Positions 32,481-41,649 of a stretch of 64,000 bases of DNA are shown in pieces. Source of the DNA: Clostridiales bacterium (GTDB taxonomy: Bacteria > Bacillota > Clostridia > Christensenellales > Aristaeellaceae); the NCBI GenBank assembly GCA_015056085.1, contig SVHA01000003.1, positions 158,096-222,095 of the forward strand, read 5' to 3'. Every line of letters begins with the position of its first letter. Position 1 is the stretch's first letter. The translations under genes were made by a program, and so were the position numbers. The notes beneath the pieces are model-generated. The model did no database searches and was not told the origin of the DNA. It saw nothing but the letters and a program-made list of their open reading frames with translations.

Positions 32481-33398
32481 TTATTCCAGCGAGGCGAAAT
32501 ACGCCCGGCAGTTTTCGGTGTCCTGGGCCATTTGGGCTTTGAGGTCCTCCACGGAGTCAAAGCGCTGTTCCATCCGCAGATGATGCAGGAAGGTCAGGCG
32601 CACGGTCTTGCCGTAGAGGTCCAGCTGGGCGTCGGGCACATAGGCTTCCACGGTGACGCTGCCTTCCGGCAGCGTGGGGTGACGGCCCACGTTCACCACT
32701 GCCTCATGATAGCCTTCCTCCGTCTCCAGCCAGCAGCAGTAGACGCCGAAGGCCGGCAGGGCCTTTCCCTGGGGGATGGTCACATTGGCCGTGGGGAAGC
32801 CCAGGGTACGGCCCAGCGCCTTGCCGGAGCGCACCTTGCCCGTGAGGGTGAAGGGGTGGCCCATCAGCCGCGCCGCCGTGCGCACGTCGCCCCTTGAGAG
32901 GTTTTCCCGCACCCGGGTGGAAGACACCGGCGCGCCGTCGATGTCCACTTCCGGCACGATGATCGTCTCAAAGCCATGCTCCTGGCCGTAGGCCCGCAGC
33001 ATTTCGCCGTTGCCCTTGCCGCCCTTGCCGAAGGTGAAGTTGTAGCCGCAGACCACCGCCACCGGCTGATACACCGCCACCATTTCCGCCATATAATCTT
33101 CGGGGGACTGGTCGGCCCTGTCTCTGTCAAAGGTGGTGATGCACAGGCCATCCACGCCGAACTGGGCCATCAGCCGGGCTTTTTCCGGCAATGTGGTCAG
33201 CAGGGGCGGCATCCTGTCGGGACGCAGCACTTTCAGCGGATGGGGATCAAAGGTGCACACCGCCAGCGGGTACACCATGGACTGCGCCAGTTCGTCGCCC
33301 TTCATCAGCAGCGCCTGATGCCCCCGGTGCACGCCGTCAAACATCCCCAGCACCAGCACGCAGGGGTTGAGTTTCTTCGGATCACGAAGGATTCGCAT
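32481..33398 (-). CDS. ribF: Bifunctional riboflavin kinase / FAD synthetase
   Basis: 305 residues; makes FMN from riboflavin and then FAD. N-terminal nucleotidyltransferase domain (~1-180): LGMFDGVHRGHQALL (HxGH-type), CTFDPHPLKVL, VVCGYNFTFGKGGKG and VSSTRVRENL. C-terminal flavokinase domain (~185-305): GKVRSGKALGRTLGFPTANV and AVVNVGRHPT. ATG 33398 (MRILRDPKK) follows AAGGAG; the frame extends to 33434 without a site. Last gene of the operon, 10 bp after truB, the usual position in Bacillota. No FMN riboswitch is seen. Confidence 0.95.
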   Translation of the reverse strand: MRILRDPKKLNPCVLVLGMFDGVHRGHQALLMKGDELAQSMVYPLAVCTFDPHPLKVLRPDRMPPLLTTLPEKARLMAQFGVDGLCITTFDRDRADQSPEDYMAEMVAVYQPVAVVCGYNFTFGKGGKGNGEMLRAYGQEHGFETIIVPEVDIDGAPVSSTRVRENLSRGDVRTAARLMGHPFTLTGKVRSGKALGRTLGFPTANVTIPQGKALPAFGVYCCWLETEEGYHEAVVNVGRHPTLPEGSVTVEAYVPDAQLDLYGKTVRLTFLHHLRMEQRFDSVEDLKAQMAQDTENCRAYFASLE

Positions 33399-33408
33399 AC
33401 ATTTCTCC

Positions 33409-34323
33409 TTATTGTCCCGGCTGATTCGCCTCATCGGGAGCCAGCAGGGCCTTCCAAACCAGTTCTTCGCCCTGGCGCACCGCCATGCCCCAGAATTCGC
33501 CCTTCATATAGAGCCGCACCGGGGTGTCCTCCGCCAGTTCGGCAGCGCCACGGATCTTCTTCGCCGGCAGTTTCACGCCGTTGACCACCTGCTTTTCCAG
33601 GAAGGGCGGCACATCCAGCCGGGGCAGATGCCCGATGGGCATATCCAGTGCCAGCAGATGATGGCCCAGTTCGCCTTTTTCCGCAAGGGCGGCGGCTTCT
33701 TCCAGCGTGATGGCGGTGGAAAGATCAAACACGCCGCTTTTGGCACGGAGCAGGAACCTCATGTGGGCCGGGCAGCCCACGATGTCGCCCATGTCGTTGC
33801 AGATGGAGCGGATGTAGGTGCCCTTGCCGCAATGAACGGTCAGCATCATGCCGTGATCGGGCATTTCCTCCCCCAGGGCGATGCTTTCCACCCACACCTG
33901 CCGCAGAGGAACCTCCACCGTCTCGCCCCGGCGGGCCCGCTCATACATGGGCGTGCCGTCCTGCTTGATGGCGCTGTACATACTGGGACGCTGCAGGATG
34001 TGCCCCGTCAGCTGCTGCGCTGCCTGGGCGATGGCCTCCCGGGAAGGATAGTTGTCGCCCCGGGCAGTCACCGTGCCGGTGGCGTCCTGGGTGTCTGTGG
34101 CCGTGCCAAAGGCGACCTCCGCCACATAGATCTTTTCCTTGTCCACCAGATAATCAAACAGCCTCGCCGCCTTGCCGATCATCACCGGCAAAACGCCTGC
34201 TGCTTCGGGATCCAGCGTGCCGGCATGACCCACCCGCTTTTCCCCTGTCAGGCGGCGCACAACCGCCACCACGGCGGCAGAGGTCATGCCAGGCGGCTTG
34301 AGGACGTTCAGAAATCCGTTCAT
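33409..34323 (-). CDS. truB: tRNA pseudouridine-55 synthase
   Basis: 304 residues; converts uridine 55 in the T-loop of tRNAs to pseudouridine. Seen: LNVLKPPGMTS at the N-terminus, the catalytic Asp in GHAGTLDPEAAGVLPV, the YVAEVAFGTATDTQD strand, RPSMYSAIKQDGTPMYERAR and CGKGTYIRSICNDMG. A PUA-like C-terminal part (~245-304) is present. The start overlaps the nrnA stop by 4 bp (ATGA). Normal family length. Confidence 0.95.
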   Translation of the reverse strand: MNGFLNVLKPPGMTSAAVVAVVRRLTGEKRVGHAGTLDPEAAGVLPVMIGKAARLFDYLVDKEKIYVAEVAFGTATDTQDATGTVTARGDNYPSREAIAQAAQQLTGHILQRPSMYSAIKQDGTPMYERARRGETVEVPLRQVWVESIALGEEMPDHGMMLTVHCGKGTYIRSICNDMGDIVGCPAHMRFLLRAKSGVFDLSTAITLEEAAALAEKGELGHHLLALDMPIGHLPRLDVPPFLEKQVVNGVKLPAKKIRGAAELAEDTPVRLYMKGEFWGMAVRQGEELVWKALLAPDEANQPGQ

Positions 34324-35300
34324 GCTTTCTCCATTTCAGCAGTCATGAGGCGCACCGCTTCCCGCACGGCTTCCTCAAGGGGCATACGTACCATAGCGCC
34401 TGCCGCCTGAGCGTGTCCGCCGCCGCCCAAAGCAGATGCCACGCCGGAAACGCAGTCCGGCTCCACCGCCCTAAGGCTCAGCTTCACCTGGTCCGATTCC
34501 GTCTCCCTGGCAAACACCGCCATGCGCACGCCGGAAATCTCCAGCCCATAGTTGACAATGCCCTCCGCATCCTCCTGCAGGGCGCCGCATTCGGCGAAAT
34601 CAGCAAGAGTCAACTGCAGGGAGGTAATCTGCCCCTGATGGTGCATTTGAAGGGCGCTGAGGGCCTTTTGCAGGAGTTTCACCTGCCGAAGGGGCCGCCG
34701 ACCGTACAAAAGCCGCCAGCTCTGCGCCACCTTTGCGCCTTTTTCCGACATCTCGCCCATCATGCGGAAGGCTTCGGGCGTGGTGGAACCATAGGCCAGA
34801 TGGCCGGTGTCCGTGCTCAGGCCGGTCGCCAGACAGGTGGCGATGTCGGGGGTGATGGGGCAGTTCATGCGCTGAAGCAGCTCGTAGATGATCAGGCAGT
34901 TCGCCGGAGCCGAGCCGTCCACGCAGTTTTCCTCAAAGCAGATGGTGTTGGTGGCGTGGTGATCGATCTGGGCGGTGTGATGCACCCTTGCGATCAGTTC
35001 ACGGCAGCGGCCCATGCGCCGCTCGTCGGACACGTCCACGCTCAAAAGCAGGTCGGCTTGTGCCATAGCCTCTTCCGGCGCAAGGAAGGCTTCCGCCCCC
35101 GGCAGGAAGGTCAGCAGTTCCGGGATGGTGTTTTCGCAGCACACCTGCACCTGCTTGTCCATGGCCAAAAGCGCCAGGCGCAATGCCAGAGCGCTGCCCA
35201 CCGTATCGCCGTCGGGGCTGATATGGCACACCAGAATCACCGAGCGGGCGTGTTCAATCGCCCGGATGACGCCGTCAAGGGGTCGGGGCGTCTTCATCAT
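34320..35300 (-). CDS. nrnA: DHH/DHHA1 phosphoesterase, oligoribonuclease/pAp-phosphatase NrnA
   Basis: 326 residues; degrades nano-RNA and 3'-phosphoadenosine 5'-phosphate. DHH domain ~15-200: VCHISPDGDTVGSALAL, LLSVDVSDERRMG, AQIDHHATNTICF, GLSTDTGHLAYGST. DHHA1 domain ~220-320 with the substrate-binding ALGGGGHAQAAGA. I chose ATG 35300 (MMKTPRP), 9 nt after GGAGG; it overlaps the rbfA end by 26 bp. ATG 35297 is an equal alternative. Position between rbfA and truB is the standard Bacillota order. Confidence 0.92.
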   Translation of the reverse strand: MMKTPRPLDGVIRAIEHARSVILVCHISPDGDTVGSALALRLALLAMDKQVQVCCENTIPELLTFLPGAEAFLAPEEAMAQADLLLSVDVSDERRMGRCRELIARVHHTAQIDHHATNTICFEENCVDGSAPANCLIIYELLQRMNCPITPDIATCLATGLSTDTGHLAYGSTTPEAFRMMGEMSEKGAKVAQSWRLLYGRRPLRQVKLLQKALSALQMHHQGQITSLQLTLADFAECGALQEDAEGIVNYGLEISGVRMAVFARETESDQVKLSLRAVEPDCVSGVASALGGGGHAQAAGAMVRMPLEEAVREAVRLMTAEMEKA

Positions 35301-35658
35301 GGGGCTGACCCTCCGTCTTCTGGGCGTCCGCCAGCACCTTGGCGATATGCACGCCATAGGCGATATTCTGGTCGCTGACAAACTGCAGCTGCGGGGCGGT
35401 GCGGATGATGATGCCCCGGCTGAGGCTGCGGCGGATGTATCCCGCTGCGCTGGTGAGGGCCTTGATCAGGCCTTCCCGCTTGTCATCCTCCAGCACGGAC
35501 ACATAGATCTTGGCATACCGCAGGTCACGGGTCACTTCCGCCCGGGTGATAGAGAAGGTGCCCGCCACCCGGGGATCGTTGAGTTCCTCCCGGATGATGC
35601 GGTCCACTTCCCGGCGGACTTCTTCGCTGATGCGGTCAATACGCTGATAGTTGCTCAT
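35275..35658 (-). CDS. rbfA: 30S ribosome-binding factor A
   Basis: 127 residues; KH-type protein needed for late 30S maturation and 16S rRNA 5'-end processing. Core RIDRISEEVRREVDRIIREELNDPRV, FSITRAEVTRDLRYAKIYVSVL and AAGYIRRSLSRGIIIRTAPQLQFV. A hydrophilic tail (QKTEGQPHDEDAPTP) is longer than in most orthologues. It is 141 bp downstream of infB; that gap holds an inverted repeat (35708-35746). Confidence 0.93.
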   Translation of the reverse strand: MSNYQRIDRISEEVRREVDRIIREELNDPRVAGTFSITRAEVTRDLRYAKIYVSVLEDDKREGLIKALTSAAGYIRRSLSRGIIIRTAPQLQFVSDQNIAYGVHIAKVLADAQKTEGQPHDEDAPTP

Positions 35659-35707
35659 GATTGCTCCTTTTCAGGCGGTTGAAGGGGCCGCCAGTTCAAA
35701 CAAACAG

Positions 35708-35746
35708 GCAGGGGGCGGCACGGTTGCTGCGTGTCTTCCCCCTGCC
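35708..35746. other. Hairpin in the infB-rbfA gap
   Basis: Arms GGCAGGGGG and CCCCCTGCC around a 21-nt loop, without a T-run on the - strand. Possibly an RNA stability or processing element inside the operon; it does not look like a terminator. Confidence 0.45.
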
Positions 35747-35799
35747 GGATGGGATCGGGAATATGTCACCGGGGAAGATCATGTTGCGCTACGGGGAAA

Positions 35800-38763
35800 T
35801 CAGCGGGGGATTTCCTCCATGATGTAGCACTCGATGATGTCGCCTTCCTTGATGTCGTTGTGGCCGTCCAGGCTCATGCCGCACTCGAAACCGGCGGCCA
35901 TTTCCTTGACGTCCTCCTTGTAGTGCTTCAGGCTCGTCAGCTTGCCTTCGTAGCAGACCACGTTGTCACGCAGCAGGCGCACCAGCGCATTGCGCTGCAT
36001 CTTGCCGTCCTGCACGTAGGAACCGGCGATGATGCCGGAGCCGGTGATCTTGAACACGTTGCGGACTTCCGCATGGCCCAGCAGCACTTCCTTGTACTCC
36101 GGCGCCAGCAGGCCCTTCATGGCCTTTTCCATGTCCTCGATGGCCTTGTAGATGACGGTGTAGAGGCGCACATCCACCTTTTCACGCTCAGCCAGGGTAC
36201 GGGCAGAGGCTTCGGGACGGATGTTGAAGCCGATGATGATGGCGTTGAAGGCAGAGGCCAGGGTGACGTCGCCCTCGTTGACAGCACCGGCGGCGCTGTG
36301 GAGCACACGCACCTTCACCTCGTCGTTGGACAGTTTCTCCATGGCCTGCTTGACGGCTTCCACGGAGCCCTGCACGTCCGCCTTGATGATGAGGTTGAGG
36401 GTGGTCTGCTTGCCGGCCTCCAGGTTGGAGAACAGGTTCTCCATGCTGATCTTGGCCATGGTGGCTTCACGGGAGGCCTTCAATTTGGCCTTGCGCTCTT
36501 CAGCGACCTGACGGGACAGGTGGTCATCGCCCACGGCGATCATTTCATCGCCCGCAGAGGGCACCTCGTCAAAGCCCATGATCTCCACAGGCATGGAGGG
36601 GCCGGCTTCCTTGACCTTTTCGCCCCGGTCGTTAATCAGGGCACGGACACGGCCGGAGGCCATGCCGGCAATGATGTTGTCGCCCACATGGAGGGTACCG
36701 TTCTGCAGAAGCACCGTCGCCAGAGGGCCACGATTCTTGTCCAGCTTGGCTTCGACAATGACGCCCTTTGCCAGACGGTTGGGGTTGGCTCGCAACTGGA
36801 GCATATCCGCCTGCAGCAGAATCATTTCCAGCAGTTCATCCACACCGTCGCCGGTGAGCGCAGACACGGGCACCATGATGTTGTCGCCGCCCCACTCTTC
36901 GCAGACCACGCCATAGTTGGTCAGGTCCTGCTTGACACGGTCGGGGTTGGCAGTGGGCTTATCCATCTTGTTGATCGCCACGATCAGGGGCACTTCCGCC
37001 GCCTTGGCGTGGTTGATGGATTCCACGGTCTGCGGCATCACAGAGTCGTCCGCCGCCACCACCAGCACGGCAATGTCGGTGGCCTGAGTGCCGCGGGCGC
37101 GCATGGCAGTGAAGGCCTCATGGCCGGGGGTATCCAGGAAAGTGATCTGACGGCCGTCGCCCACATCCACGGTATAAGCACCGATGTGCTGGGTGATGCC
37201 GCCGGCCTCGCCCTGGGTCACACGGCTGGAACGGATGTAGTCCAGCAGAGAGGTCTTGCCGTGGTCGACGTGACCCATGATGGTGACAACGGGGGGACGG
37301 GGCAGGAGGTTTTCGTCGGTATCTTCGAAGTCCTCAGCCACCAGCTGATCTTCAGCGGTCTGCTCGGGCTTCTTCTCCAGAGTGATTTCAAAGTCGGCGC
37401 AGATCAGCTGGGCGGTGTCGAAGTCGATCTCGCTGTTGATGGTGGCCATGTTGCCCAGCAGGAACAGCTTCTTGATGATTTCGCCGGAGGTCTTGCCGAT
37501 CTTGTCGCACAGGTCACGGACGATGATGGTATCGCCGGCCATGTAGGCGGTTTCGATCTTGATGGGAGCCATCATCTGCTGGGCAGAGGGCTTCTTGCGG
37601 GCACGCTTGCCGCCGCGCACCACATCGTCATCGTAAGCGCCGTAGTTGTCCTTAGCCAGCTGCTTGCGGTTGCGTGCCACGCGCTCCGGGTCATGCTGAC
37701 GGACGTAGTTCTTCTTGTTGGGATCGTAGTTGGAGACACGCTCCTTCTCCATGGCAGGGAGCAGTTCCGGGCCCTTGCTGCGGGGCGCGGGACGGCCTGC
37801 ACCGCCCTGGGGACGGGGCGCACCAGGACCACCGGCAGGACGACCGAAGCCGCCGGCAGCGCCGCCCTGCTGGGGACGCTGACCAAACCCGCCCTGGGGA
37901 CGGGGTGCACCGGGACCACCGGCGGGACGGCCGAAGCCACCCTGGGGCGCAGCGCCCTGGGGATTGGCGGGACGACCATAGGGGCCCTGGGGATTTGCCG
38001 GGCGGCCATAGGGGCCCTGAGGATTCGCAGGACGGCCATAGGGGCCCTGGGGGTTAGCCGGGCGGCCATAGGGGCCCTGGGGATTCGCAGGACGGCCATA
38101 GGGGCCCTGGGGACGGGGCGCACCGGGCTGCTGAGCGCCGGGCTGCACGGGCCGGGGCGCACGGATCACATTGGGCGCAAGGCCCACGGGCTGGGCAGGC
38201 TGCACCTGCTGACCGGGGCGGGCCATAATCTGACCCACGGCGGGCTTGCGGGGCGCTTCGGGTTTGGGCTCGGGCTTGGCTTCCGCCTTGACTTCAGGCT
38301 TGGCTTCCGCCTTCGCTTCTTCCTTAACTTCCGCCTTGACCTCGGCAGGCTTTTCTTCCGCCTTCACCTCGGCCTTGACTTCCGCAGGCTTTTCTTCGGC
38401 CTTGGGCGCCTTCTTTTCGGGCTTCTTGTCAGCCTTCTTTTCGGGCTTGGCTTCGGCCTTGGCTTCCGGCTTCTTTTCCGCCTTGGGCGCCTTTGCGGCG
38501 GCCTTGGCAGCATCAAGCTGGGCCTGCTCGTCCGCATCCAGCATGACATACGCATTGCTGTGGTCGGAGGTCTGCCTGGCCATTTCCTCGCTGCGGGCCT
38601 TCATGTCCGCTTCTTCCTTCACTTTCACCAGCGCGCTTTCCTTCTCGCGCAGGGAACGGATCAGCTGATCCGCATTGCGGCGCACCCGCGTCGCTTCCTC
38701 CCGGACCTTTGCCGCCTCAGCAGCCAGTTCCTTGGTGGCATCATTCATCTTTACTTTCGTCAT
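35800..38763 (-). CDS. infB: Translation initiation factor IF-2
   Basis: 987 residues. GTPase that brings fMet-tRNA to the 30S subunit. A long, variable N-terminus: coiled coil (~1-75), a Lys/Glu/Ala-rich stretch (~85-180), then a Pro/Gly/Arg/Gln-rich segment with five tandem decapeptides [10 protein letters not shown] (DNA repeat 37961-38110). A partial IF2_N domain (~405-480) precedes the G domain: G1 [15 protein letters not shown]2 [11 protein letters not shown]3 [10 protein letters not shown]4 INKMDKP, then the EF-Tu-like and C2 domains ([15 protein letters not shown]). The ATG shares one base with the ylxQ stop (TGATG). Confidence 0.96.
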   Translation of the reverse strand: MTKVKMNDATKELAAEAAKVREEATRVRRNADQLIRSLREKESALVKVKEEADMKARSEEMARQTSDHSNAYVMLDADEQAQLDAAKAAAKAPKAEKKPEAKAEAKPEKKADKKPEKKAPKAEEKPAEVKAEVKAEEKPAEVKAEVKEEAKAEAKPEVKAEAKPEPKPEAPRKPAVGQIMARPGQQVQPAQPVGLAPNVIRAPRPVQPGAQQPGAPRPQGPYGRPANPQGPYGRPANPQGPYGRPANPQGPYGRPANPQGPYGRPANPQGAAPQGGFGRPAGGPGAPRPQGGFGQRPQQGGAAGGFGRPAGGPGAPRPQGGAGRPAPRSKGPELLPAMEKERVSNYDPNKKNYVRQHDPERVARNRKQLAKDNYGAYDDDVVRGGKRARKKPSAQQMMAPIKIETAYMAGDTIIVRDLCDKIGKTSGEIIKKLFLLGNMATINSEIDFDTAQLICADFEITLEKKPEQTAEDQLVAEDFEDTDENLLPRPPVVTIMGHVDHGKTSLLDYIRSSRVTQGEAGGITQHIGAYTVDVGDGRQITFLDTPGHEAFTAMRARGTQATDIAVLVVAADDSVMPQTVESINHAKAAEVPLIVAINKMDKPTANPDRVKQDLTNYGVVCEEWGGDNIMVPVSALTGDGVDELLEMILLQADMLQLRANPNRLAKGVIVEAKLDKNRGPLATVLLQNGTLHVGDNIIAGMASGRVRALINDRGEKVKEAGPSMPVEIMGFDEVPSAGDEMIAVGDDHLSRQVAEERKAKLKASREATMAKISMENLFSNLEAGKQTTLNLIIKADVQGSVEAVKQAMEKLSNDEVKVRVLHSAAGAVNEGDVTLASAFNAIIIGFNIRPEASARTLAEREKVDVRLYTVIYKAIEDMEKAMKGLLAPEYKEVLLGHAEVRNVFKITGSGIIAGSYVQDGKMQRNALVRLLRDNVVCYEGKLTSLKHYKEDVKEMAAGFECGMSLDGHNDIKEGDIIECYIMEEIPR
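37961..38110. repeat. 30-bp minisatellite inside infB, five copies
   Basis: Five head-to-tail 30-bp units (37961, 37991, 38021, 38051, 38081) encode the decapeptide [10 protein letters not shown] on the - strand. Units 3 and 5 are identical and unit 4 resembles unit 2, so expansion was probably by a 60-bp duplication. Confidence 0.95.
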
Positions 38764-39110
38764 CAGGCAATTGCACCCCCGCCATTATTTACCACATCAG
38801 GTATTTCTTTCAGCAGCTGTTGAATCTGCTGTGCCAGGCCGCCCTGGAGGACGACCATCGCCACGCCCGGCCGGCCTGTTGCTTCATGCAAGAGGTCTCC
38901 GGGAAGCCAGCCCAGCATGACCCCAAAGTGGGCCGCTGCGCTGATGTATTTGTCTTTTGTTGCCGGTGAGGCGCCGCTGTCCACCAGCAGCACCCCGGCG
39001 TTTCCGGCACGGATGGTTTTCAGGCATCCGTCCTCGCCGAAGACCGCCTGTCTGGCCCGGACGCACAGTCCCATCAGGCCCTGCAGGCGTGCCCTGCGCT
39101 TTTCATCCAC
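38763..39110 (-). CDS. ylxQ: L7Ae-family ribosomal-protein-like YlxQ
   Basis: 115 residues with the L7Ae/L30e fold ([46 protein letters not shown] is the typical run, here read over residues ~9-54). YlxQ is an RNA-binding, kink-turn-type protein of unknown target always found between ylxR and infB. Start is GTG 39110, with GGAGG at the end of ylxR; its stop shares a base with the infB start. No alternative ATG in frame precedes the fold. Confidence 0.9.
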   Translation of the reverse strand: MDEKRRARLQGLMGLCVRARQAVFGEDGCLKTIRAGNAGVLLVDSGASPATKDKYISAAAHFGVMLGWLPGDLLHEATGRPGVAMVVLQGGLAQQIQQLLKEIPDVVNNGGGAIA

Positions 39111-39111
39111 C

Positions 39112-39402
39112 TCAGGTCGCCTCCATCTGCTGGGGCGGCAGGTTTTCCATGGCCTGCCTGAGCCCCTCGGAGACTTCTTCCGTCAGCTGCACTTCCAGCT
39201 GGCGCTCCAGTTGGCGCTGGCGGATGGCCCGCATCAGGCAGGCCTCCTGGCGGCACACATAGGCGCCGCGACCGGGCTTTTTCCCGTTGGGATCGATGGA
39301 CACGCTGCCGTCGGGACCACGCACCACCCGGATCAATTCCCGCTTGGGCTTCATTTCCCGGCAGCCCACGCACATCCGCATGGGGATTTTCTTCGGCTTC
39401 AT
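39112..39402 (-). CDS. ylxR: YlxR family RNA-binding protein (RNase P modulator)
   Basis: 96 residues. DUF448 fold: RMCVGCREMKPKRELIRVVR, then KKPGRGAYVCRQEACL with two Cys pairs. In Bacillus subtilis YlxR/RnpM binds and modulates RNase P RNA (established for that homologue). The C-terminal ~30 residues (RQLERQLEVQLTEEVSEGLR) are an extra amphipathic helix. Stop lies 1 bp before the ylxQ start. Confidence 0.92.
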   Translation of the reverse strand: MKPKKIPMRMCVGCREMKPKRELIRVVRGPDGSVSIDPNGKKPGRGAYVCRQEACLMRAIRQRQLERQLEVQLTEEVSEGLRQAMENLPPQQMEAT

Positions 39403-39442
39403 CCGACCTGTTTACCTCCGATTTGCTTTCCTGTTGCAGGGA

Positions 39443-40660
39443 TTACAGGATGTCATCCTCAGGCATGGCGAAACCGGCGTCCAGGTCAGCCATGGGCATT
39501 TCGAAGTCCATGGGCTGCTCGCCCTCCACCATGTCAGACATCATGTTGGCCTGGGATTCAGACTTGATGTCGATCTTCCAGCCGGTCAGCTTGGCCGCCA
39601 GGCGGGCGTTTTGACCCTCCTTGCCGATGGCCAGGGACAGCTGGTTATCCGGCACGACCACCTTGCAGCTCTTCTGTCCGCTTTCCTCCACGAACACGGA
39701 GAGCACGTGGGCGGGATTCAGGGCATTGGCGATGAATTCCGCAGGGTTGTCGCTCCACTTGATGATGTCGATCTTCTCGCCCTTGAGCTCGTTGACCACA
39801 CGGTCCACACGGCTGCCGCGCTGGCCCACGCAGCTGCCCACGGGATCCACCATCATATCAGCGGCGTACACGGCCATCTTGGTGCGGCTGCCAGCCTCAC
39901 GGGCAATGCCCTTGATGATCACGGCGCCGCCGGCGATTTCCGGCACTTCCATTTCAAACAGGCGCTGCACCAGCTTGGGGTGAATGCGGCTGACCCGCAC
40001 CTGGGGACCACGGGGGCCCGCCGTACCGGCACGGTGCACTTCCAGCACATACACCTTCACATGGTCGTCTTCCTTGAGCACTTCGCCGGGGATCATCTCG
40101 CTGTTGTCCAGCACGCCCTCGGTGCGGCCCAGTTCCAGGAAAACACCCTTCTGATCCACCCGGCGCACGATGGCGGTGAGGATCTCGTTCTCCTTGTCGA
40201 TGTATTCGTCATAGATGCGGCCGCGCTCGGCGTCCCGCAGGCGCTGCATGATCACGCCCTTGGCGGTCTGGGCCGCCACGCGCAGGAAGCCATGGGGCGT
40301 CACTTCCGTCTCGATGATGTCGCCCAGCTGGCAGTTGGGCACCAGCTTCTGGGCCTCATCCATGGGGATGCGGTCGCCGGCGCCGGGCAGCTCGTCAAAC
40401 CAGTCGCCCGTTTCCACCACCATGCGGCGCAGGTACACCCGCACCACGCCGTCGGTGCGGCCGATGGTGGCAGTGATGTTATCGGTGGAGGGCACCGGCA
40501 TATCCTTGGGCAGATTCTTGGTGTATGCCTTGCGCAGGGCGTCTTCCACCGTGGCAAAGAGCATTTCCTCGCTCAGTTCCTTTTCCTTGGCCAGGAACTT
40601 GATGGCCTCTACAATCTCGGACTTCTGTTCCGTCTTCACTGCTGCTTTACGAGTTGCCAT
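39443..40660 (-). CDS. nusA: Transcription termination/antitermination factor NusA
   Basis: 405 residues. N-terminal RNA polymerase-binding domain (~1-130, KELSEEMLFATVEDALRKAY), S1 domain (~135-200, GDIIETEVTPHGFLRVAAQ-type strand and VDQKGVFLELGRTEGVL), and two KH domains (~210-345, IHPKLVQRLFEMEVPEI, GSCVGQRGSRVDRVVNEL, LAIGKEGQNARLAAKLTGW). The acidic repeats of proteobacterial NusA are absent, as usual in Bacillota; an acidic tail (DLDAGFAMPEDDIL) remains. Confidence 0.96.
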   Translation of the reverse strand: MATRKAAVKTEQKSEIVEAIKFLAKEKELSEEMLFATVEDALRKAYTKNLPKDMPVPSTDNITATIGRTDGVVRVYLRRMVVETGDWFDELPGAGDRIPMDEAQKLVPNCQLGDIIETEVTPHGFLRVAAQTAKGVIMQRLRDAERGRIYDEYIDKENEILTAIVRRVDQKGVFLELGRTEGVLDNSEMIPGEVLKEDDHVKVYVLEVHRAGTAGPRGPQVRVSRIHPKLVQRLFEMEVPEIAGGAVIIKGIAREAGSRTKMAVYAADMMVDPVGSCVGQRGSRVDRVVNELKGEKIDIIKWSDNPAEFIANALNPAHVLSVFVEESGQKSCKVVVPDNQLSLAIGKEGQNARLAAKLTGWKIDIKSESQANMMSDMVEGEQPMDFEMPMADLDAGFAMPEDDIL

Positions 40661-40758
40661 AATTTGATAAACCGCCTTCCATATCTATGTTTCCGCCCTG
40701 CTGTCCATGCCCCGAAGGGCGGTGCAGAGCGGTTTTGACGTATGTTGATTGATTTGAT

Positions 40759-41238
40759 TTACTCGGAGAGGTCGACTGTCTCCACGCCTTCCATGTCCAC
40801 CACCGGGCGCACGATGGCCGCCGCCTTACGGGGGATGCGGACTTCCGTTTCGCCTACGGTGATCACCATGTCGGCTGCGTCAAAGTCCGTGAGGATGCCG
40901 GTGATGATCTTCTGACCGTCCATGGCCTTGAAGAGTTTGACTTCCACTTCGCTTCCAATGGCCCGCTCGAAGTCCCGGTCCTTTTTCAGCGGACGGTCCA
41001 CTCCGGGAGAGGAGACCTCCAGGAAGTCGTAGTCGTAGGCTTCAATCTGGGGCTGAATGGCCCGGTGATACCTCTCGCAGTCATCCAGCGAGATGCCTTC
41101 CGGCCGGTCGATGTAAATCCTGAGGTACTTGCCAGCGCTTTCCTTGTCCAGGCACACATCCACCAGCTCAAAGTTCAGCTGATCTGCCAGCTTCTGGCAC
41201 TTGGGCGTGACCACCTGGGTCAGTTCCGCTTTCGCCAC
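40759..41238 (-). CDS. rimP: Ribosome maturation factor RimP
   Basis: 159 residues; needed for 30S assembly. N-terminal domain ~5-85 (LNFELVDVCLDKESAGKYLRIYIDRPEGISLDDCERYHR, seen as strands and helix; YDYDFLEVSSPGVDRPLKKDRDF) and a C-terminal SH3-like domain. Start is GTG 41238 with AAAGG-CGGTG upstream; a longer frame to 41325 is unlike the family. First gene of the operon, about 225 nt downstream of the promoter at 41471. Confidence 0.92.
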   Translation of the reverse strand: MAKAELTQVVTPKCQKLADQLNFELVDVCLDKESAGKYLRIYIDRPEGISLDDCERYHRAIQPQIEAYDYDFLEVSSPGVDRPLKKDRDFERAIGSEVEVKLFKAMDGQKIITGILTDFDAADMVITVGETEVRIPRKAAAIVRPVVDMEGVETVDLSE

Positions 41239-41470
41239 GGGCGCACCGCCTTTCCATTTATTTCCATTTTTGCAACAGAAAAGAGTGGCGCACATCAGCC
41301 TCTGCCTGCGAAAGGATGCAGTCATCCCCGATGATCTCCACCGGGAGGATGCGCTGCGTCGCCCGCAGTCTTTGGCCTTTGCCCACTCTTACCGTCAAAC
41401 CCTTCTTTCATGCGGCACTGCCGCGCATAGACGCCGCCTTTGACAGCGGCGGAGAATTTCATACAGTGGC

Positions 41471-41499
41471 AGTATACCACAGTTTTTTCAGGAATACAA
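41471..41499 (-). promoter_or_regulatory. Sigma-A promoter of the rimP-nusA-infB-ribF operon
   Basis: On the - strand TTGTAT (41499-41494), 17-nt spacer, TATACT (41476-41471). Confidence 0.75.
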
Positions 41500-41577
41500 G
41501 CGTTTTTCGGACGGGTGCGGGGAGAATTTTCACGCCTTTGGCTGGTGAATTTTCCGTCATTCCCTTTCCTGGCCCCC

Positions 41578-41606
41578 TTGCGTTCCCGCTTTGTGCGTGG
41601 TATGCT
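41578..41606 (+). promoter_or_regulatory. Promoter of the radical SAM gene
   Basis: TTGCGT (41578-41583), 17-nt spacer, TATGCT (41601-41606). Confidence 0.55.
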
Positions 41607-41649
41607 GGCAGAAGAAACACTTTTCCGCTGAATCAGGAGGAAAATCGCC

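Larger units (their letters stand above)
41239..41649. other. Divergent intergenic region rimP / radical SAM
   Basis: 411 bp without a gene. It contains the ~225-nt rimP leader (with a small GCCGCC/GGCGGC hairpin near 41432-41452), the rimP promoter and the promoter of the + strand gene. No known riboswitch was recognised. Confidence 0.6.

Noticed and set aside
32481..33500. FMN riboswitch for ribF
   Set aside because: ribF is the last gene of the rimP operon and starts 10 bp after truB; no leader exists.
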